From assembly GCF_003987555.1 (NCBI RefSeq), contig NZ_NGJW01000005.1, positions 62,001 through 126,000 on the forward strand: a stretch of DNA of 64,000 nt. Reading direction: 5' to 3'. Position numbers and translations under genes: made by a program. Origin of the DNA: Vagococcus lutrae (GTDB taxonomy: Bacteria; Bacillota; Bacilli; Lactobacillales; Vagococcaceae). Within the stretch, counting starts at the first letter, position 1. Every line of letters begins with the position of its first letter. Below, in pieces: positions 1 to 9,347 of this stretch. The notes below the pieces were generated by a model, which ran no database searches, had not been told where the DNA came from, and was given only the letters and a program-made list of their open reading frames with translations.

Positions 1-295
1 TTAATACTTTAGGAACTTCATTCGCTTTAACATAAGCACGTAATCCAGGTTTTGAAATACGTTTTAGGTTTGTAATAACACGTTCTTCATTACGACCATA
101 TTTTAAGAAAACGCGAATGATGCCTTGTTTGTCATCTTCAATATATTCTACATCGCGGACGAAACCTTCTTTTTTCAAGATTTCTGCGATATCATGTTTG
201 ATTTTTGATGCAGGTACTTCTAACATGTCGTGTTTTACCATGTTGGCATTACGAATTCGTGTTAAGAAATCTGCGATAGGATCTGTCATGACCAT
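1..295 (-). CDS. rpsH: 30S ribosomal protein S8 (C-terminus cut off by window edge)
   Basis: Primary 16S rRNA-binding protein of the small subunit. Ninety-eight codons are visible; the reading frame runs off the left edge, so about the last 30 residues expected for S8 are missing. The N-terminus [18 protein letters not shown] and the region [15 protein letters not shown] are typical S8. I chose the first of two close ATGs (295, not 289) because S8 proteins usually begin MVMTDPI, and an AAGGAGG lies 11 bases before it. It is the last visible gene of the S10 operon. Confidence 0.96.
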   Translation of the reverse strand, partial: MVMTDPIADFLTRIRNANMVKHDMLEVPASKIKHDIAEILKKEGFVRDVEYIEDDKQGIIRVFLKYGRNEERVITNLKRISKPGLRAYVKANEVPKVL

Positions 296-329
296 TGAAC
301 TATTAACCTCCTTCTATGCGGGTTTTTTG

Positions 330-515
330 TTACCAGCTAGCTTTCTTCACGCCGGGAATTTGTCCTTTATAGGCAAGTTCGCGGAAGCAAATACGGCATA
401 GTTTGAATTTGCGATAAACTGAATGTGGACGACCACAACGTTCACAACGCGTATATTCTTGAGTTGAGAATTTAGCTGGACGTTTGTTTTTAGCAATCAT
501 TGATTTTTTAGCCAA
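330..515 (-). CDS. rpsZ: 30S ribosomal protein S14, zinc-binding type Z
   Basis: Small-subunit protein of 61 residues, the short zinc-binding S14 form. Four cysteines in two CxxC pairs (C24/C27 and C40/C43) form the zinc ribbon. The length matches the type Z paralogue and not the roughly 89-residue zinc-free RpsN. It sits between rplE and rpsH, the normal place in the S10/spc cluster. A zinc-independent RpsN paralogue may exist elsewhere; none is seen here. Confidence 0.97.
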   Translation of the reverse strand: MAKKSMIAKNKRPAKFSTQEYTRCERCGRPHSVYRKFKLCRICFRELAYKGQIPGVKKASW

Positions 516-533
516 GTAGTTCGCCTCCTTTAA

Positions 534-1073
534 TTATTTTTGGAATGGCATGCCAAGTTGTGACAATAGCTCACGAGACTCTTCGTCTGTGTTGGCTGTT
601 GTAACAATGACGATGTCCATACCACGTACTTTATCTACGCGATCGTAGTCTACTTCTGGGAAAATCAACTGCTCTTTAACACCTAATGTGTAGTTTCCGC
701 GTCCGTCAAATGATTTGGCACTGACACCGTGGAAGTCACGTACACGAGGTAAGGAAACAGTTACTAGTTTGTCTAAGAATTCATACATTCTTTCGCCACG
801 TAAAGTTACTTTACATCCGATAGGCATTCCTTCACGTAATCTGAAACCAGCAATTGATTTTCTTGCCTTCGTAATTACAGGTTTTTGACCTGAAATTAGG
901 GTTAATTCTTCAACAGCTTTATCTAAGTTTTTAGCATTAGATACTGCGTCACCAACACCCATGTTGATTACAATTTTCTCAACTTTTGGTGCTTGCATAA
1001 TAGAAGAGTAATTAAATTTTTCCATCAAAGATGGTGTTACTTCATTTACATATTTTTCTCTAAGGCGGTTCAT
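534..1073 (-). CDS. rplE: 50S ribosomal protein L5
   Basis: Large-subunit protein that binds 5S rRNA and contacts the P-site tRNA. At 179 residues it has the normal length. It starts [16 protein letters not shown] and carries the conserved segments [11 protein letters not shown] and [11 protein letters not shown] Shine-Dalgarno sequence GGAGGAAC precedes the ATG. It is co-transcribed with rplX upstream and rpsZ downstream. Confidence 0.98.
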   Translation of the reverse strand: MNRLREKYVNEVTPSLMEKFNYSSIMQAPKVEKIVINMGVGDAVSNAKNLDKAVEELTLISGQKPVITKARKSIAGFRLREGMPIGCKVTLRGERMYEFLDKLVTVSLPRVRDFHGVSAKSFDGRGNYTLGVKEQLIFPEVDYDRVDKVRGMDIVIVTTANTDEESRELLSQLGMPFQK

Positions 1074-1099
1074 TCTAACGGTTCCTCCTTCCTTACCAA

Positions 1100-1411
1100 T
1101 TATTTATCTAAAACTTCACCTGTTTTTTTAGAAACACGCACTTTTTTACCGTCAACCACTTTGTATCCAACACGTGTTGGTTCGTTTGTAGATGGATCAA
1201 CCACCATGACATTCGATACGTGAATAGATGCTTCTTGTTCGACAATTCCTCCTTGAGGAACAGTTGCGCTTGGTTTTTGATGTTTTTTAACCATGTTCAC
1301 ACCTTCAACGATGACACGGTCGTTTTTAGGGAAAGCTGTTAAAACAACGCCTTCTTTTCCTTTATCTTTACCAGTGATAATTTTTACTTTATCGCCTTTT
1401 TTTACAAACAT
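1100..1411 (-). CDS. rplX: 50S ribosomal protein L24
   Basis: One of the proteins that start assembly of the 50S subunit. It has 103 residues with an N-terminal KOW motif ([18 protein letters not shown]). The conserved [11 protein letters not shown] follows in the middle. The ATG has an AGGAGGTG Shine-Dalgarno. It lies in the standard order rplN-rplX-rplE. Confidence 0.98.
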   Translation of the reverse strand: MFVKKGDKVKIITGKDKGKEGVVLTAFPKNDRVIVEGVNMVKKHQKPSATVPQGGIVEQEASIHVSNVMVVDPSTNEPTRVGYKVVDGKKVRVSKKTGEVLDK

Positions 1412-1444
1412 TTTTGTCTCGCACCTCCTTTAGCTAACAATTGA

Positions 1445-1813
1445 TTATAATACTTCTGGTGCTAATGAAATAATTTTCATGAAGTTATTATCACGTAATT
1501 CACGTGCAACTGGTCCAAAGATACGAGTACCACGAGGGCTCTTATCATCACGGATAATCACACATGCATTTTCATCAAATTTTATATATGAACCGTCTGC
1601 ACGACGAGCTCCTGTTTTTGTTCTTACGATAACTGCTTTGACGATTTCACCTTTTTTAACAACTCCACCTGGCGTTGCATGTTTAACCGACGCAACAATT
1701 ATGTCACCAATATTGGCATTATTACGACCAGAGCCACCCAACACTTTAATAGCAAGCACTTCACGTGCGCCAGAGTTGTCAGCTACTTTTAAACGACTTT
1801 CTGTTTGGATCAT
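1445..1813 (-). CDS. rplN: 50S ribosomal protein L14
   Basis: Large-subunit protein at the subunit interface, forming bridges with 16S rRNA. Its 122 residues match the family length exactly, from [17 protein letters not shown] to [10 protein letters not shown]. The internal signature [16 protein letters not shown] is present. It starts with ATG behind an AAAGGAGGA site. Confidence 0.98.
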   Translation of the reverse strand: MIQTESRLKVADNSGAREVLAIKVLGGSGRNNANIGDIIVASVKHATPGGVVKKGEIVKAVIVRTKTGARRADGSYIKFDENACVIIRDDKSPRGTRIFGPVARELRDNNFMKIISLAPEVL

Positions 1814-1866
1814 TATTGTATCCTCCTTTCAGATTTAAACTTTCAATCTATATAGGAAAATCTCGC

Positions 1867-2130
1867 TTAGATGATAACTGCTTCTTCTACTACCTCTAAC
1901 AAACGGAAACGTTTTGTAGCGGATAATGGACGAGTTTCCATAATTCGCACGATGTCACCTGTTTTTGCAACATTATTTTCATCGTGAGCTTTGTATTTCT
2001 TCGAATATTTCACACGTTTACCGTAAACTTTATGTGTTTTACGTGTTTCTACAACAACTGTGATGGTTTTATCCATCTTGTCTGATACGACACGTCCTTG
2101 GTAAACTTTACGTTCATTTCTTTCAGTCAT
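1867..2130 (-). CDS. rpsQ: 30S ribosomal protein S17
   Basis: Small-subunit primary assembly protein with an OB fold. At 87 residues it is full length, with typical segments [16 protein letters not shown] and [27 protein letters not shown]. It is separated from rpmC by 23 bases and preceded by a GGAGG site. Confidence 0.98.
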   Translation of the reverse strand: MTERNERKVYQGRVVSDKMDKTITVVVETRKTHKVYGKRVKYSKKYKAHDENNVAKTGDIVRIMETRPLSATKRFRLLEVVEEAVII

Positions 2131-2153
2131 ACGTTAATGGCCTCCTTCCACTA

Positions 2154-2342
2154 TTACTTCTCTTGCTCGCGCAAAACTGTTTTGATACGTGCAATCGATT
2201 GGCGTACTTTCTTAATACGTGATGTATCTTCAAGTTGACCTGTTGCTAGTTGGAATCTTAAGTTAAATAATTCTTCTTTAAATTCTTTTTCCTTTTCTAG
2301 CATTTCAGCAGTGGATAATCCTTTAATGTCTTTAACCTTCAT
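2154..2342 (-). CDS. rpmC: 50S ribosomal protein L29
   Basis: Small alpha-helical protein near the exit tunnel that helps dock SRP and trigger factor in the family. The start is placed at the ATG giving [21 protein letters not shown] (62 residues); an upstream in-frame codon would add eight residues unlike any L29. The gene overlaps the 3' end of rplP by 11 bases, which suggests translational coupling. Confidence 0.97.
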   Translation of the reverse strand: MKVKDIKGLSTAEMLEKEKEFKEELFNLRFQLATGQLEDTSRIKKVRQSIARIKTVLREQEK

Positions 2343-2766
2343 TCGATTCACCACCCATTTCCTCACGTTTTACAAATTTAGTTCTAACTGGCAATTTATG
2401 TGACGCTAGACGTAATGCTTCGCGTGCTACATCTTCAGGAACGCCAGCAATTTCAAACATGATTTTTCCTCGTTTTACTGGTGCTACCCATCCTTCTGGA
2501 GCCCCTTTACCGGAACCCATACGAACGCCGATAGCTTTTGCTGTATATGACTTATGAGGGAAAATTTTGATCCATACTTTCCCACCACGTTTCATGAAAC
2601 GAGTCATTGCGATACGAGAAGCTTCGATTTGACGGTTAGTAATCCAAGCTGAATCTAATGCTTGTAAACCGTATTCTCCAAAAGCTACTTCTTTACCACC
2701 TTTGGCTTCGCCACGCATTTTTCCTCTAAACTCACGACGGTATTTTACACGTTTAGGTACTAACAT
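2332..2766 (-). CDS. rplP: 50S ribosomal protein L16
   Basis: Large-subunit protein near the A site that helps position tRNA. Its 144 residues start [19 protein letters not shown]. It has the conserved segments [21 protein letters not shown] and [15 protein letters not shown]. The gene begins two bases after rpsC ends and overlaps rpmC downstream. Confidence 0.98.
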   Translation of the reverse strand: MLVPKRVKYRREFRGKMRGEAKGGKEVAFGEYGLQALDSAWITNRQIEASRIAMTRFMKRGGKVWIKIFPHKSYTAKAIGVRMGSGKGAPEGWVAPVKRGKIMFEIAGVPEDVAREALRLASHKLPVRTKFVKREEMGGESNEG

Positions 2767-2768
2767 GT

Positions 2769-3425
2769 CTATTTCCCTCCTTTCTCAGTGTTTTTGATTT
2801 CTGGAAGAATTTCTCCACGATAAATCCACACTTTAACTCCTAGTTTTCCGTATGTTGTGTCTGCTTCTTCCCAAGCATAGTCGATATCTGCTCTTAGAGT
2901 ATGTAAAGGAACTGTTCCTTCTGAATACCCTTCTGAACGTGCGATATCAGCACCGTTTAAACGTCCAGATACTAATGTTTTAATTCCATCAGCTCCAGCA
3001 CGCATAGTACGTTGGATAGCTTGTTTTTGTGCACGACGGAAAGCAACACGGTTTTCTAATTGACGTGCGATTCCTTCTGCTACTAACTTAGCATCCAAAT
3101 CTGGTTTTTTGATTTCGATAATGTTAATGTGAACTCGTTTACCAGTTAATTTATTTAATTCTTTACGTAATTTCTCAACTTCTGATCCGCCTTTACCAAT
3201 CACCATACCTGGTTTAGCTGTGTGGACTGAAACGTTGACGCGATTTGCAGCACGTTCGATTTCAACCTTAGACACAGCGGCGTCAGCAAGTGTTGTCGCG
3301 ATAAATTCGCGAATTTTTAAGTCTTCGTGTAAGTATTCAGCGTATTCTTTTTCAGCATACCACTTAGCTTCCCAGTCGCGAATAACGCCAACACGCATTC
3401 CTATTGGATGTACTTTTTGACCCAC
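2769..3425 (-). CDS. rpsC: 30S ribosomal protein S3
   Basis: Protein at the mRNA entry channel, with mRNA helicase activity in the family. It has 218 residues with a KH domain around residues 60-110 ([19 protein letters not shown], a GxxG loop) and the C-terminal S3 domain ([13 protein letters not shown]). Translation starts at a GTG (codons GTG GGT CAA) behind TAGGAGGGA; no ATG lies nearby. Confidence 0.98.
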   Translation of the reverse strand: MGQKVHPIGMRVGVIRDWEAKWYAEKEYAEYLHEDLKIREFIATTLADAAVSKVEIERAANRVNVSVHTAKPGMVIGKGGSEVEKLRKELNKLTGKRVHINIIEIKKPDLDAKLVAEGIARQLENRVAFRRAQKQAIQRTMRAGADGIKTLVSGRLNGADIARSEGYSEGTVPLHTLRADIDYAWEEADTTYGKLGVKVWIYRGEILPEIKNTEKGGK

Positions 3426-3437
3426 TGATCGTCCCTC

Positions 3438-3785
3438 CTATTTCTCTGCCACTACTACAGTAATGTGGCTAGTTCTTTTGTTGATTGGTGACGCTGATCC
3501 TTTTGCACGTGGACGGAAACGTTTCATTGTTGGTCCTTCGTTTACAAAAGCCTCTGACACTACCAAGTTTTCAACATCTAAATCATAATTGTTTTCTGCA
3601 TTTGCAACTGCGGACATTAAGACTTTCTCAATGATTCCAGCAGCTTTGTTAGGCGTATATTTCAAAATTGAAATAGCTTCTGCCACACTTTTCCCTCTAA
3701 TTAAGTCAATAACTAGACGTGTTTTGCGAGGTGAAGTACGAACTGTTTTAGCAGTTGCTTTTGCTGAAGTAATTTGTGCTGTCAT
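3438..3785 (-). CDS. rplV: 50S ribosomal protein L22
   Basis: Large-subunit protein whose extended hairpin lines the exit tunnel; loop mutations in the family give macrolide resistance. The reading frame is open from a TTG two codons upstream, but the ATG at 3785 sits eight bases after GGAGG and gives the usual start [16 protein letters not shown], 115 residues. The tunnel loop region [19 protein letters not shown] has no insertion or deletion visible. Confidence 0.96.
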   Translation of the reverse strand: MTAQITSAKATAKTVRTSPRKTRLVIDLIRGKSVAEAISILKYTPNKAAGIIEKVLMSAVANAENNYDLDVENLVVSEAFVNEGPTMKRFRPRAKGSASPINKRTSHITVVVAEK

Positions 3786-3807
3786 TTGCAATTCCTCCCC
3801 TCACGTA

Positions 3808-4086
3808 TTAACGGCCTGTTTTCTTATCGTCGCCAGAGTGGCCACGGAATGTTCTTGTTGGTGCAAATTCACCTAATTTATGTCCAACCATATCTTCTTG
3901 AATGTAGACTGGAACATGCTTTCTTCCGTCATAAACAGCAATGGTGTATCCTACAAAATTCGGGAAAATTGTAGATCTACGAGACCATGTTTTAATGACT
4001 TTTTTCTTTTCAACATCTTTTTGAGCAACCACTTTTGACATTAAATGTTCGTCACAAAATGGTCCTTTCTTTAGACTGCGTCCCAT
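3808..4086 (-). CDS. rpsS: 30S ribosomal protein S19
   Basis: Small-subunit head protein contacting S13 and the large subunit. The ATG at 4086 gives the standard [16 protein letters not shown] and 92 residues, with AGGAGG six bases upstream. An upstream in-frame start would add ten unrelated residues. The C-terminal [20 protein letters not shown] is typical. Confidence 0.97.
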   Translation of the reverse strand: MGRSLKKGPFCDEHLMSKVVAQKDVEKKKVIKTWSRRSTIFPNFVGYTIAVYDGRKHVPVYIQEDMVGHKLGEFAPTRTFRGHSGDDKKTGR

Positions 4087-4136
4087 GTTGAACCTCCTCT
4101 CAGATTCTACCGACACGTTAACATGCCGGTTTTAAA

Positions 4137-4967
4137 TTATTTAGATTTACGACGACGCACAATAAGTTTGTCATTTTTAGATTTCTTACGTGTTTTGTAT
4201 CCAAGTGTTGGTTTGCCCCATGGAGTCATTGGAGAAGGCATACCGATTGGAGTTTTACCTTCACCACCACCGTGTGGGTGATCGTTAGGGTTCATTACGC
4301 TACCACGTACTGTTGGGCGTTTTCTCTTCCAACGGTTACGTCCAGCTTTACCAATGTTTACTAATTCATGTTGTTCGTTTCCGACTGAACCAATTGTTGC
4401 ACGACATGTTCCTAAGATCATACGTACTTCACCAGAGTTCAAACGTACTAAAACATATTTACCTTCTTTACCTAGTACTTGAGCTTTTGTACCAGCTGAG
4501 CGGATTAATTGTCCACCTTTACCAGGCTTCATTTCAATGTTATGAATAACTGTACCAACTGGAATGTTTGCTAATGGCAAAGCGTTTCCTAGTTTAATAT
4601 CAGCGTCATCACCTGAAATTACTTTATCTCCTACTTTTAATCCTTTTGGTGCTAAGATGTATGATTTAACTCCATCTACATAGTGAATTAATGCAATGTT
4701 AGCTGTTCTGTTTGGATCGTATTCGATTGTCTTAACAGTTGCTTCGACATTGTCTTTCACACGTTTAAAGTCAATTAAACGATATTGACGTTTGTGACCG
4801 CCACCATGGTGACGAACTGTAATGCGGCCCATGTTGTTACGACCAGCATTGTTCTTCATCGGTTGTAACAAGCTTTTTTCTGGTTGATTAGTAGTAATCT
4901 CAGCAAAGTCTAAGCTTGTCATATTACGACGACCATTTGTGGTTGGTTTATACTTTTTAATCGCCAC
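4137..4967 (-). CDS. rplB: 50S ribosomal protein L2
   Basis: Essential large-subunit protein next to the peptidyl transferase centre. It has 276 residues with conserved [13 protein letters not shown] and the catalytic-region segment [16 protein letters not shown], which includes the invariant histidine. It starts at GTG (GTG GCG ATT) seven bases after GGAGGG. It lies in the order rplW-rplB-rpsS. Confidence 0.98.
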   Translation of the reverse strand: MAIKKYKPTTNGRRNMTSLDFAEITTNQPEKSLLQPMKNNAGRNNMGRITVRHHGGGHKRQYRLIDFKRVKDNVEATVKTIEYDPNRTANIALIHYVDGVKSYILAPKGLKVGDKVISGDDADIKLGNALPLANIPVGTVIHNIEMKPGKGGQLIRSAGTKAQVLGKEGKYVLVRLNSGEVRMILGTCRATIGSVGNEQHELVNIGKAGRNRWKRKRPTVRGSVMNPNDHPHGGGEGKTPIGMPSPMTPWGKPTLGYKTRKKSKNDKLIVRRRKSK

Positions 4968-5007
4968 GTCTTTTCCCTCCTACTTTAAAAATTATACAGG
5001 TTAGATG

Positions 5008-5295
5008 CTATTCTGCATCGAATAATTGGATATCTTTTGAGTCTTCAGTTAATGTCACAATTGCTTTGCGACGTTTGTTTGTATGTCCGCCAAATTGACC
5101 CATACGTTTGAATTTAGGTTTAACATTCATGATGTTAACATTTTTAACTTTTACTCCAAAAGCCGCTTCAACAGCTTGCTTTACGAGTGTTTTGTTAGCA
5201 CGAGTATCTACATCAAATGTGTATTTTTTCTCGTCCATCGCTAACATAGAGGCTTCGGTAATAACTGGACGTTTAATTACATCTAATAATTCCAT
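5008..5295 (-). CDS. rplW: 50S ribosomal protein L23
   Basis: Protein at the tunnel exit, the docking site for trigger factor and SRP in the family. Its 95 residues begin [17 protein letters not shown] and carry [20 protein letters not shown]. The ATG overlaps the stop codon of rplD by one base (TAATG), a clear translational coupling. Confidence 0.97.
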   Translation of the reverse strand: MELLDVIKRPVITEASMLAMDEKKYTFDVDTRANKTLVKQAVEAAFGVKVKNVNIMNVKPKFKRMGQFGGHTNKRRKAIVTLTEDSKDIQLFDAE

Positions 5296-5918
5296 TATGC
5301 AAGCACCTCCTCTAATTGAGTAAGAGCAGCTTGTGTCATTAACATAGTGTCGTTTGAAACAACATCTAAGACGCTGACGTTATCTGCTGAAATGACAGAA
5401 ACATTTGGTAAGTTACGAGCTGATAAAGCTGCAAAGTCATTTCCTTCTTCTAATACAACTAATACTTTGTTGTTTACATCTAATTTATTTAATACTTCTT
5501 TAAATTCTTTCGTTTTTGGTGCGTCGAAGCTTAAAGCATCTACTACCATCAAACTATCTTGAGCAACTTTTTCTGATAAAACAGAACGAATTGCTAAACG
5601 ACGAACTTTTCTAGGAAGTTTGTAGCTGTATGAACGTGGTGTTGGTCCGAAGACAACGCCGCCTCCACGCCATTGTGGTGAACGGATTGATCCTTGACGA
5701 GCACGTCCTGTACCTTTTTGACGCCATGGTTTACGTCCGCCTCCGCGTACAGCACTGCGGTTTTTTACAGCGTGTGTTCCTTGTCTTAAAGAAGCACGTT
5801 GCATGATGATAGCGTCATAAACTACGCTTTCGTTTGGTTCGATACCAAAGATTGCATCGTTTAATTCAACGTCACCAGCTTTAGTACCATCTTGTTTAAA
5901 TAATGCTACAGTAGTCAT
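5295..5918 (-). CDS. rplD: 50S ribosomal protein L4
   Basis: Exit-tunnel protein; in enterobacteria it also represses its own operon, but this is not established in Firmicutes. It has 207 residues with the tunnel loop [19 protein letters not shown] around residues 60-78. The KG(T/S)GRAR macrolide-contact stretch is intact. Its stop is fused by one base to the rplW start. Confidence 0.98.
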   Translation of the reverse strand: MTTVALFKQDGTKAGDVELNDAIFGIEPNESVVYDAIIMQRASLRQGTHAVKNRSAVRGGGRKPWRQKGTGRARQGSIRSPQWRGGGVVFGPTPRSYSYKLPRKVRRLAIRSVLSEKVAQDSLMVVDALSFDAPKTKEFKEVLNKLDVNNKVLVVLEEGNDFAALSARNLPNVSVISADNVSVLDVVSNDTMLMTQAALTQLEEVLA

Positions 5919-5942
5919 CCCTTAGTTCCTCCTCTCCAACAA

Positions 5943-6572
5943 TTATTTAGCCGCTTTCGCTGACTGGATTTGAACTAATGATTTTTTAGATCCTGGAACA
6001 TTACCTTTTACTAAGATAACATTGCGATCTAGGTCAACACGAACAACTTCTAAGTTCTTGATTGTGACACGGTCGCCACCCATTTGACCTGCTAATTTTT
6101 TATTTTTAAACACGCGATTCGGATCGACTGGACCCATTGACCCAGGACGACGGTGGTAACGAGAACCGTGGCTCATTGGTCCACGAGCTTGACCATGACG
6201 TTTAATAACCCCTTGGTATCCTTTACCTTTCGTTGTACCTGTTACGTTTACGATGTCTCCTGCTTGGAATACATCCACTTTTACTTCGTTTCCTACTTCG
6301 AATTCTCCTAGCTCAACATCTTTAAACTCTCTAATGAAGCGCTTAGGAGTCGTATTTGCTTTTACAGCATGACCTTTAGCAGGTTTGTTTGACAAAATTT
6401 CACGTTGGTCTTGGAAACCTAATTGAACGGCTTCGTAACCATCTGTTTCAACAGTTTTCACTTGCATTACCACGTTAGGTGTTGCTTCGATTACTGTTAC
6501 AGGGATTAATTCACCATTTTCAGTGAAAATTTGTGTCATTCCTACTTTTTTTCCTAAGATTCCTTTGGTCAT
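5943..6572 (-). CDS. rplC: 50S ribosomal protein L3
   Basis: Early-assembly protein that reaches toward the peptidyl transferase centre. It has 209 residues, begins [16 protein letters not shown], and contains the central extension [17 protein letters not shown]. An AGGTGTACTC-type Shine-Dalgarno precedes the ATG. It follows rpsJ by 24 bases. Confidence 0.98.
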   Translation of the reverse strand: MTKGILGKKVGMTQIFTENGELIPVTVIEATPNVVMQVKTVETDGYEAVQLGFQDQREILSNKPAKGHAVKANTTPKRFIREFKDVELGEFEVGNEVKVDVFQAGDIVNVTGTTKGKGYQGVIKRHGQARGPMSHGSRYHRRPGSMGPVDPNRVFKNKKLAGQMGGDRVTIKNLEVVRVDLDRNVILVKGNVPGSKKSLVQIQSAKAAK

Positions 6573-6596
6573 GAGTACACCTCCATCATCTTATTA

Positions 6597-6905
6597 TTAT
6601 AATTTAATTTCAATATTCACACCGCTTGGTAAGTCTAGCTTCATTAAAGCGTCAACTGTTTTCGGTGTTGGGTTCACAATGTCGATTAGACGTTTGTGAG
6701 TTCGCATTTCGAATTGCTCACGTGAGTCTTTGTATTTATGAGTCGCACGGATAACTGTATAAACAGAACGCTCTGTTGGTAAAGGAATCGGACCTGAAAT
6801 GTCAGCCCCTGTTCTCTTTGCTGTTTCTACGATTTTCTCCGCTGATTGATCTAAAATACGATGCTCATATGCTTTTAAACGGATACGAATTTTTTGTTTT
6901 GCCAT
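6597..6905 (-). CDS. rpsJ: 30S ribosomal protein S10 (NusE)
   Basis: Small-subunit protein that also acts as NusE in transcription antitermination. The ATG at 6905 gives [20 protein letters not shown] and 102 residues, with GGAGGG eight bases upstream. The frame is open upstream but those residues are unrelated to S10. It is the first gene of the S10 operon, behind a leader of about 165 bases. Confidence 0.97.
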   Translation of the reverse strand: MAKQKIRIRLKAYEHRILDQSAEKIVETAKRTGADISGPIPLPTERSVYTVIRATHKYKDSREQFEMRTHKRLIDIVNPTPKTVDALMKLDLPSGVNIEIKL

Positions 6906-6992
6906 TTTTTTCCCTCCTTCGCCTATTTTGAAAAGTAGACATAGCTCCGCGAAAATATCCGACATCACCCTTCTATGGCAATGCTTCCGGGC

Positions 6993-7069
6993 GTGTCGCA
7001 ACCTTTCGTTTCTTTGCCACGCAATCTCGCTTGATTGCTAATGTGTTTTGTACTATTTGTACGCGACAC
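6993..7069 (-). promoter_or_regulatory. Structured 5' leader of the S10 operon
   Basis: Between the predicted promoter and rpsJ, GTGTCGC (7063-7069 on the transcript strand) can pair with GCGACAC (6993-6999). That closes a domain holding a second hairpin (GCAATC/GATTGC, 7021-7038). The pairing is visible in sequence; a regulatory role is only inferred. Confidence 0.4.
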
Positions 7070-7076
7070 CTTTAAA

Positions 7077-7105
7077 AGTATACTAAAAAAAAAGCTTGAT
7101 TGCAA
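7077..7105 (-). promoter_or_regulatory. Predicted promoter of the S10 operon
   Basis: On the minus strand TTGCAA (7100-7105), a 17-base spacer and TATACT (7077-7082) match a housekeeping sigma factor promoter. The -35 box lies inside the terminator hairpin of the gene upstream, so the two signals overlap. Confidence 0.55.
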
Positions 7106-7112
7106 GCTTTTT
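7085..7112 (-). terminator. Intrinsic terminator of the 7128-7895 gene
   Basis: AAAGCTTG (7091-7098) pairs with CAAGCTTT (7103-7110) and is followed on the minus-strand transcript by a run of nine U. Confidence 0.75.
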
Positions 7113-7127
7113 TCTTAATTATTTTCT

Positions 7128-7895
7128 TTATTCAAAAGGAATACCCATACTCGTCATCGCATCTTCTACTTTTTTCAGTTCTTTTTTCATTGCTTTCTTA
7201 TCAGAACCTTCCGGAAGTGCGTCAATAGCTGTACGTGCATTTTGATAAGCTTCCATAGTAAAGCCGGTAATGACTTCACCATCTTTCACTACGTTGGCTA
7301 ACATTTGGTCCGCATAGGCGACATCCGCTTCTGTCGTATCCCAAGAAGCACTGACATTTTCATCTTCAGTTGCAACTGGCTCATCACCTTGTAAAACTGC
7401 CATTAGCGTTGCTGAAAATGCGTCATCAGGCAAACCGTTGACTAACTCCATCGCACTCTCTTTTTCTTTATCTGTGACATCATCTAGCATGGTCGCTTCT
7501 TCATTTACGACACGTCCCTTTAATGGCGCCTCTGTAAACAACCCATTCACTGTATGCAAGACATTAAACTTTGCTTTAGCTTGGTCTACAAGCCCTTGTT
7601 CTTCAGCTGGCAGATTTTTCTTGGCAGTTTTAATCATATCCACTGTTAGTTGCTCATTTAAGTAAATGTGATCGTCACCATCAAACAAATCAGCAAGCGT
7701 TACGTTGTTTGATGTTTTTTTGTTCGCTTTTTTATTAGTGTTTTTCTTTTCAGTAGTGGCTATTGTTTTGTCCCCTGCAACTATCGCTTGATCACGTTTT
7801 TCTGCGTATACCCATCCAACTAATATGGAGGCAACTGCAAACACCATCGAAACGACTAGTAACAAAAATAGCTTCTTTTTACTTTGCACACCCAT
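7128..7895 (-). CDS. Membrane-anchored extracellular protein of unknown function
   Basis: I do not recognise this 255-residue protein with certainty. Residues 8-30 form one hydrophobic segment preceded by lysines (KKK) and followed by a lysine/asparagine/threonine-rich linker (about 31-65). That predicts an N-in anchor with an extracellular domain. The rest is acidic and helical. Two stretches (about 110-150 and 190-250) resemble each other loosely and recall the short helical D-VI-type repeats found on surface proteins of enterococci and Listeria; this likeness is inference. No sortase motif or lipobox is present. It is monocistronic, with its own terminator, between the str and S10 operons. 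Confidence 0.75.
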   Translation of the reverse strand: MGVQSKKKLFLLLVVSMVFAVASILVGWVYAEKRDQAIVAGDKTIATTEKKNTNKKANKKTSNNVTLADLFDGDDHIYLNEQLTVDMIKTAKKNLPAEEQGLVDQAKAKFNVLHTVNGLFTEAPLKGRVVNEEATMLDDVTDKEKESAMELVNGLPDDAFSATLMAVLQGDEPVATEDENVSASWDTTEADVAYADQMLANVVKDGEVITGFTMEAYQNARTAIDALPEGSDKKAMKKELKKVEDAMTSMGIPFE

Positions 7896-7962
7896 CCCTC
7901 ACTTTTCTTTTATCAGTTTAAATGATACCTTAACTACCAAGAATGTACAATAGTAATTGTTC

Positions 7963-7993
7963 AAAAAAAGGAGCTAAGTTTCCTTAGCTCCTT
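7963..7993 (-). terminator. Intrinsic terminator of the str operon (after tuf)
   Basis: AAGGAGCTAAG (7968-7978) pairs perfectly with CTTAGCTCCTT (7983-7993) around a four-base loop. The minus-strand transcript then has a U run. Confidence 0.9.
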
Positions 7994-8037
7994 ACGGACG
8001 AATACATATATATTTGACAGTCTTAATTTTTTAAAAA

Positions 8038-9225
8038 TTAAGCCAAGATTTTAGATACAACACCTGAACCTACTGTACGGCCACCTTCACGAATTGAGAA
8101 ACGAGTTCCTTCTTCGATAGCGATTGGGTGAATTAAGTCAACGTCGATTGTTACGTTGTCCCCAGGCATAACCATTTCAGTTCCTTCTGGTAATTCGATA
8201 ACACCAGTTACGTCAGTTGTACGGAAGTAGAATTGTGGACGGTAGTTACCAAAGAATGGTGTATGACGTCCGCCTTCTTCTTTACTTAAAACGTAAACTT
8301 CAGCGTTAAATTTAGTATGTGGAGTGATTGTTCCTGGAGCTGCTAATACTTGACCACGTTGGATGTCTTCACGTGAAACACCACGTAATAATGCACCAAT
8401 GTTGTCTCCAGCTTCAGCGTAATCTAATAATTTACGGAACATTTCTACACCAGTAACAGTTGTTTTAGCGATATCTTCTGCAATACCGATAACTTCAACT
8501 TCGTCACCAACTTTGATTGTACCACGCTCAACACGACCTGTAGCAACAGTACCACGACCAGTGATTGAGAATACGTCCTCAACTGGCATCATGAATGGTT
8601 TGTCATGGTCACGTTCTGGAGTTGGAATGTATGCATCAACCTCAGCCATTAAGTCTAAGATTTTTTGCTCATATTCTTCAACGCCTTCTAAAGCTTTCAA
8701 AGCAGAACCAGCAACGATTGGTGTATCGTCTCCTGGGAAGTCGTATTCGCTTAATAAGTCACGAACTTCCATTTCTACTAATTCTAATAACTCTTCGTCG
8801 TCAACCATGTCCATTTTGTTTAAGAAAACAACGATGTATGGTACACCAACGTTACGAGATAAAAGAATGTGCTCACGAGTTTGTGGCATTGGACCATCAG
8901 CAGCAGAAACTACTAAGATAGCTCCGTCCATTTGAGCAGCACCAGTGATCATGTTTTTAACATAGTCCGCGTGTCCTGGGCAGTCCACGTGTGCATAGTG
9001 ACGGTTTTCTGTTTCATACTCGATGTGTGAAGTACTGATTGTGATTCCACGCTCTTTTTCTTCTGGCGCGTTATCAATGTCAGCATAGTTTTGAGCTTCA
9101 CCATGTCCGTGTTTAGCTAAAACAGTTGCGATAGCAGCTGATAATGTTGTTTTACCATGGTCAACGTGTCCGATTGTACCAATGTTAACGTGTGGTTTAG
9201 AACGGTCAAATTTTTCTTTTCCCAT
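8038..9225 (-). CDS. tuf: Elongation factor Tu
   Basis: GTPase that delivers aminoacyl-tRNA to the ribosomal A site. It has 395 residues, full length for Firmicutes. The G1 motif GHVDHGKT is at residues 19-26, followed by DCPGH and NKMD, then the two beta-barrel domains ending [10 protein letters not shown]. The ATG is behind AGGAGGA. It is last in the str operon, after fusA, across a 122-base spacer with a strong hairpin, and is followed by a terminator. Confidence 0.99.
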   Translation of the reverse strand: MGKEKFDRSKPHVNIGTIGHVDHGKTTLSAAIATVLAKHGHGEAQNYADIDNAPEEKERGITISTSHIEYETENRHYAHVDCPGHADYVKNMITGAAQMDGAILVVSAADGPMPQTREHILLSRNVGVPYIVVFLNKMDMVDDEELLELVEMEVRDLLSEYDFPGDDTPIVAGSALKALEGVEEYEQKILDLMAEVDAYIPTPERDHDKPFMMPVEDVFSITGRGTVATGRVERGTIKVGDEVEVIGIAEDIAKTTVTGVEMFRKLLDYAEAGDNIGALLRGVSREDIQRGQVLAAPGTITPHTKFNAEVYVLSKEEGGRHTPFFGNYRPQFYFRTTDVTGVIELPEGTEMVMPGDNVTIDVDLIHPIAIEEGTRFSIREGGRTVGSGVVSKILA

Positions 9226-9268
9226 TTTAAATAAATCCTCCTAAAAATATATGTTTTATTTTTTTATG

Positions 9269-9300
9269 GATAAGCGATCAGAGCGCCTGACCGCTTTATC
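9269..9300 (-). other. Hairpin in the fusA-tuf spacer
   Basis: GATAAAGCGGTCAG can pair with CTGATCGCTTATC (one bulged A, one G-U) around a five-base loop on the minus-strand transcript. There is no U tract, so it is not a normal terminator. It may be a processing or stability element ahead of tuf. Confidence 0.45.
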
Positions 9301-9347
9301 TCAATTACAGTTTACATGATTTTTCTCAGAAAAGATAGCAAGGGCTA

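Noticed and set aside
8513-8935. Plus-strand open frames across tuf and fusA
   Set aside because: They are antisense shadows of highly conserved genes with restricted codon use; no Shine-Dalgarno or family likeness.
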